A DNA stretch of 8,555 nt from Candidatus Aegiribacteria sp. (GTDB taxonomy: Bacteria; Fermentibacterota; Fermentibacteria; Fermentibacterales; JCC-6): positions 1 to 8,555 of the forward strand of contig DAOWJX010000056.1 of the NCBI GenBank assembly GCA_030640155.1, written 5' to 3'. Shown piece by piece: positions 6,799 to 8,555 of the stretch; the stretch's first letter is position 1, and each line of letters begins with the position of its first letter. The notes under the pieces are model-generated. The model was not told where the DNA came from, made no database searches, and was given only the letters and a program-made list of their open reading frames with translations. The translations under genes were made by a program, and so were the position numbers.

Positions 6799-7896
6799 CT
6801 ATTTCTTCCAGATTACCCGCACAAGCATTATGAAGGCAATGACAAGAGCAGCAATCCCGCCAATCATCATCCATTGAGCATCCTGTTTCTGAAAAACAAG
6901 TGCCGCTGCGCCGGCTGTGCCAAATACAATGGCAAGAATCAGGAACACAAGGAAAGATCCGCCTTCCAGATGATAGGCTTCGATGAATTCACTGACGGAC
7001 ATTTCACCACCCGGCAGATTCGGATGCCTTATCTCATCAAAGCTGTGTATCCGTTTCCGCTTCAGAAGTGATATGATATCTTGTGGTTGTTCAAATGTGT
7101 AATCCTCACCATAAGTCGTTCGAATCCCGTATGGAATCTCTTCATCCTCATCAGTTTCTTCTATGGTTTCGATAACAGGAGCCTGACTTTCAGTACTATC
7201 GGGCGAAATTTCTTCTCCGTGCTCATCAGGTTCTTCAACTGATGGAGATTCAGGAACCAATCCTGCTTCTGGTGGTTCACACTTACTTCCGGGTACGGCA
7301 GGAATGTCGCTTTCAGCTGATTCCACTGCAGTGTCAGGCCAGAGTTTTTTCTCACAATACCCGCACTCGGAGGCAGGTTGCCATTCTTTACCTGGAAGTG
7401 ACACTTCTGCTTCTACAGGAACCCGGGACTCCCTTATCCATCTTCTGAGAGTATCGATATCTCCAGGAAGGAATGTCCTCCCATCAAACCGGAGACGAAC
7501 CTGAGCTTCTTCCGGTTCCTCCGAAAGGAGTTTCCGCAAGTGCGGGGCGAGTTCGGGTGATGCTTTGCCCAGAATACCTCCTGGAGGAGTCTTTGGTCCT
7601 TCTATCTGCACTTCAGTGGAAAGACGTCCCTCCTTTGCCCATTTTACGATGGTGTCCCAGTCAGGAGCAATGTATGTATTACTCCCCATTTTTATCTTCC
7701 ACCAGTTATCAGGATCCAGCAGCTTCTCAAGGTCACTGTTCGCAGTGACAGGTATCCATTTATCAGCACCCGCAACCCTGTAACTGTCATCCCTGGAAAT
7801 CCTGTGTTCCCTTGCCCATTTGAAAAATGTTTCTCTGCTGTCAGCTCGATATGTTCTGCCCTCGTGTCTCAGTTCGACAGCTTTTCTTGCGGCCAT
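6799..7896 (-). CDS. Four-repeat GYF_2-like protein with two C-terminal membrane helices
   Basis: The 365 residues match no gene I can name. Three copies of a module of about 50 residues occur at about 8-60, 66-121 and 133-177, each with an aromatic or Arg strand, a helix ending in W (W27, W86, W153), then R-[ILV] (R32-I, R91-L, R158-V). Copies 1 and 3 also have a terminal W-x-P. This pattern resembles GYF_2/DUF4339-type domains, thought to be protein-interaction modules. A diverged fourth copy is visible at about 262-305 (YTFEQPQDIISLLKRKRI). A single CxxC (C178, C181) follows copy 3. Residues 190-255 are acidic and Pro/Glu/Ser-rich, probably a disordered linker. Helices at about 314-335 and 342-361 should anchor it in the inner membrane with the repeats cytoplasmic (inferred). 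GGGGG 5 bases before the ATG, and the promoter just upstream, support this as the first operon gene. Confidence 0.85.
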   Translation of the reverse strand: MAARKAVELRHEGRTYRADSRETFFKWAREHRISRDDSYRVAGADKWIPVTANSDLEKLLDPDNWWKIKMGSNTYIAPDWDTIVKWAKEGRLSTEVQIEGPKTPPGGILGKASPELAPHLRKLLSEEPEEAQVRLRFDGRTFLPGDIDTLRRWIRESRVPVEAEVSLPGKEWQPASECGYCEKKLWPDTAVESAESDIPAVPGSKCEPPEAGLVPESPSVEEPDEHGEEISPDSTESQAPVIETIEETDEDEEIPYGIRTTYGEDYTFEQPQDIISLLKRKRIHSFDEIRHPNLPGGEMSVSEFIEAYHLEGGSFLVFLILAIVFGTAGAAALVFQKQDAQWMMIGGIAALVIAFIMLVRVIWKK

Positions 7897-7901
7897 ATCA
7901 A

Positions 7902-7906
7902 CCCCC
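7902..7906 (-). promoter_or_regulatory. Ribosome binding site of the first operon gene
   Basis: GGGGG preceded by A lies 5 bases before the ATG at 7896. The same GGGGGTTGA arrangement precedes the lipoprotein start at 3805, so it may be a common initiation context in this genome. Confidence 0.55.
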
Positions 7907-7933
7907 TGTTATCGAGTTATAGTATTGTTCAAG

Positions 7934-7962
7934 CGTATACTCATAAGCGTGCTGATTGTCAA
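7934..7962 (-). promoter_or_regulatory. Sigma70-type promoter for the operon
   Basis: The -35 box TTGACA (7962-7957) is a perfect consensus. A 17-base spacer follows, then TATACG (7939-7934), matching 4 of 6 of the -10 consensus. Transcription should begin near 7927, leaving a leader of about 30 bases before the ATG at 7896. The hexamer ACGCTT occurs twice, 14 bases apart, one copy in the spacer and one overlapping the -10 box; whether anything binds it is unknown. The -35 box lies 2 bases past the preceding stop codon. Confidence 0.7.
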
Positions 7963-7964
7963 CG

Positions 7965-8555
7965 TTAGAGAGCCTCCGAGCAGGGAATGAAAACTATTGA
8001 ATCCCCCATCGCATGAACAGCTGAATCAGTATGTATCCATCCTCTATCCTCCGCTATGTTTATCAGCCTGTCCAGATAAGCTTCCCAGTAATCAGGCACA
8101 TTGTTGTTTGCATGAAATTTATGATACAGAGCCGGACCTGGAAGTATGGATACAAGAAAGGCCACCTGCCTTGTGGAAAGCTCCTTCAGATCGGCACTGA
8201 AGTAATGCCTTGCAGCGTCCTGAAAACCAAAAACACCCGGTCCGAGCTCAACGATGTTCGTATATATTTCGAGTATCCTGTTCTTCGACAGATAAGTTTC
8301 GAGCCTCCAAGTCAGAAAAACTTCCTGCAATTTTCTGGCATAAGTCTTTTTTCTTTCCAGGAATAAATTACGAGCGAGCTGCATGGAAATCGTGGACCCC
8401 CCTCTAACGAATCTACCTCTTTCCACATTTGTTCTTATCGAATTTCTGATATGATAAAGACAAAAACCATTGTGAGATCGGAAGGTGGCATCCTCCGCAC
8501 ATTTGAGGAGACCCTCTAAAGAAGGGTGCAGCGAATCAAAAGGCACAAAATCAGG
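7965..8555 (-). CDS. mtgA: GT51 peptidoglycan transglycosylase, monofunctional type (N-terminus outside the window)
   Basis: The visible 196 residues form a GT51 domain that polymerises lipid II without a transpeptidase domain after it. Motifs in order are AEDATFRSHNGF with the catalytic Glu, GGSTISMQLARNLFL, RKLQE, and KNRILEIYTNIVELGPGVFGFQDAARHYF in two adjoining parts. The frame runs through the window edge: codons before the GTG at 8546 read P-D-F and the preserved VPFDSLHPSL lead-in matches the middle of homologues, so the GTG is not the start. After the domain, about 45 residues (ILPGPALYHKF onward) lead to a TAA at 7967-7965. That tail style also occurs in longer proteins that carry GT51 at their C-terminus, so full length may exceed a typical MtgA. 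It lies upstream of the operon promoter and probably belongs to a separate unit. Confidence 0.88.
   Translation of the reverse strand, partial: PDFVPFDSLHPSLEGLLKCAEDATFRSHNGFCLYHIRNSIRTNVERGRFVRGGSTISMQLARNLFLERKKTYARKLQEVFLTWRLETYLSKNRILEIYTNIVELGPGVFGFQDAARHYFSADLKELSTRQVAFLVSILPGPALYHKFHANNNVPDYWEAYLDRLINIAEDRGWIHTDSAVHAMGDSIVFIPCSEAL

Noticed and set aside
6453..6833. Plus-strand open frame opposite the start of deoA
   Set aside because: It is antisense to the conserved deoA signature regions, with no family resemblance in its translation.
7897..7964. A rho-independent terminator between the GT51 gene and the operon
   Set aside because: No stable GC-rich stem followed by a T-run is visible; the spacer is explained by the promoter and leader. 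GTATAC and the repeated ACGCTT are too short to make a terminator.
8031..8366. Plus-strand open frame opposite the GT51 gene
   Set aside because: The minus-strand reading has all the GT51 motifs; this frame has none of its own.
8544..8546. GTG as the start of the upstream GT51 protein
   Set aside because: The frame stays open to the window edge and the residues after the GTG fall in the middle of the conserved lead-in to the catalytic motif, so the gene is truncated by the window rather than starting there.
1..8555. CRISPR array, tRNA, rRNA or defence-island genes
   Set aside because: No regularly spaced repeats, no cloverleaf or rRNA-like sequence, and every gene is explained by envelope, pilus/secretion or salvage functions or by the described unknowns.

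Overview
All the genes in this window lie on the minus strand, so the operon reads from high to low coordinates. The encoded proteins point to a Gram-negative (diderm) bacterium: a lipoprotein with a lipobox, a type IV pilus/type II secretion assembly ATPase, and two glycosyltransferase-51 peptidoglycan synthases. I cannot place the phylum. Sequence character and gene order do not match any well-studied model genome I recognise, and an uncultured or poorly described lineage is plausible but unproven.

Layout in the direction of transcription. (1) 8555-7965: the C-terminal part of a GT51 transglycosylase of the monofunctional (MtgA-like) type, cut by the window edge. (2) 7964-7897: a 68-base spacer with a strong-looking sigma70-type promoter (TTGACA, 17-base spacer, TATACG) reading into everything that follows. 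(3) 7896-6799: a protein with four degenerate GYF_2-like repeats, an acidic linker and two C-terminal membrane helices. (4) 6797-5511: thymidine/pyrimidine phosphorylase (deoA) with all key active-site residues. (5) 5514-3802: PilB/GspE-family ATPase. (6) 3805-2264: an unrecognised lipoprotein. (7) 2258-42: a class A bifunctional penicillin-binding protein. (8) 42-1: the first 14 codons of another, probably membrane-associated, protein. Genes 3 to 8 are packed with gaps of 5 bases or fewer, or with stop/start overlaps (ATGA twice, TAATG once), and look like one translationally coupled operon. The theme is cell envelope and surface assembly, with the nucleoside phosphorylase as the metabolic outlier.

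The most striking signal is a 164-base MITE-like element (3632-3795) inside the start of the lipoprotein gene. It has 20-base terminal inverted repeats (18 of 20 matching, TA included), is bounded by TA dinucleotides, and has a perfect small hairpin at its exact centre. If the element plus one TA (162 bases, 54 codons) is removed in silico, the gene begins with an almost ideal lipoprotein signal peptide, MKPLRILFVLILTGLLISC, starting at the ATGA overlap with the ATPase gene. The insertion therefore kept the reading frame, has no stop in that frame, and put 54 extra residues between the start codon and the signal peptide. There are no gene-free stretches over 300 bases and no tRNA, rRNA, CRISPR array or complete transposase gene.
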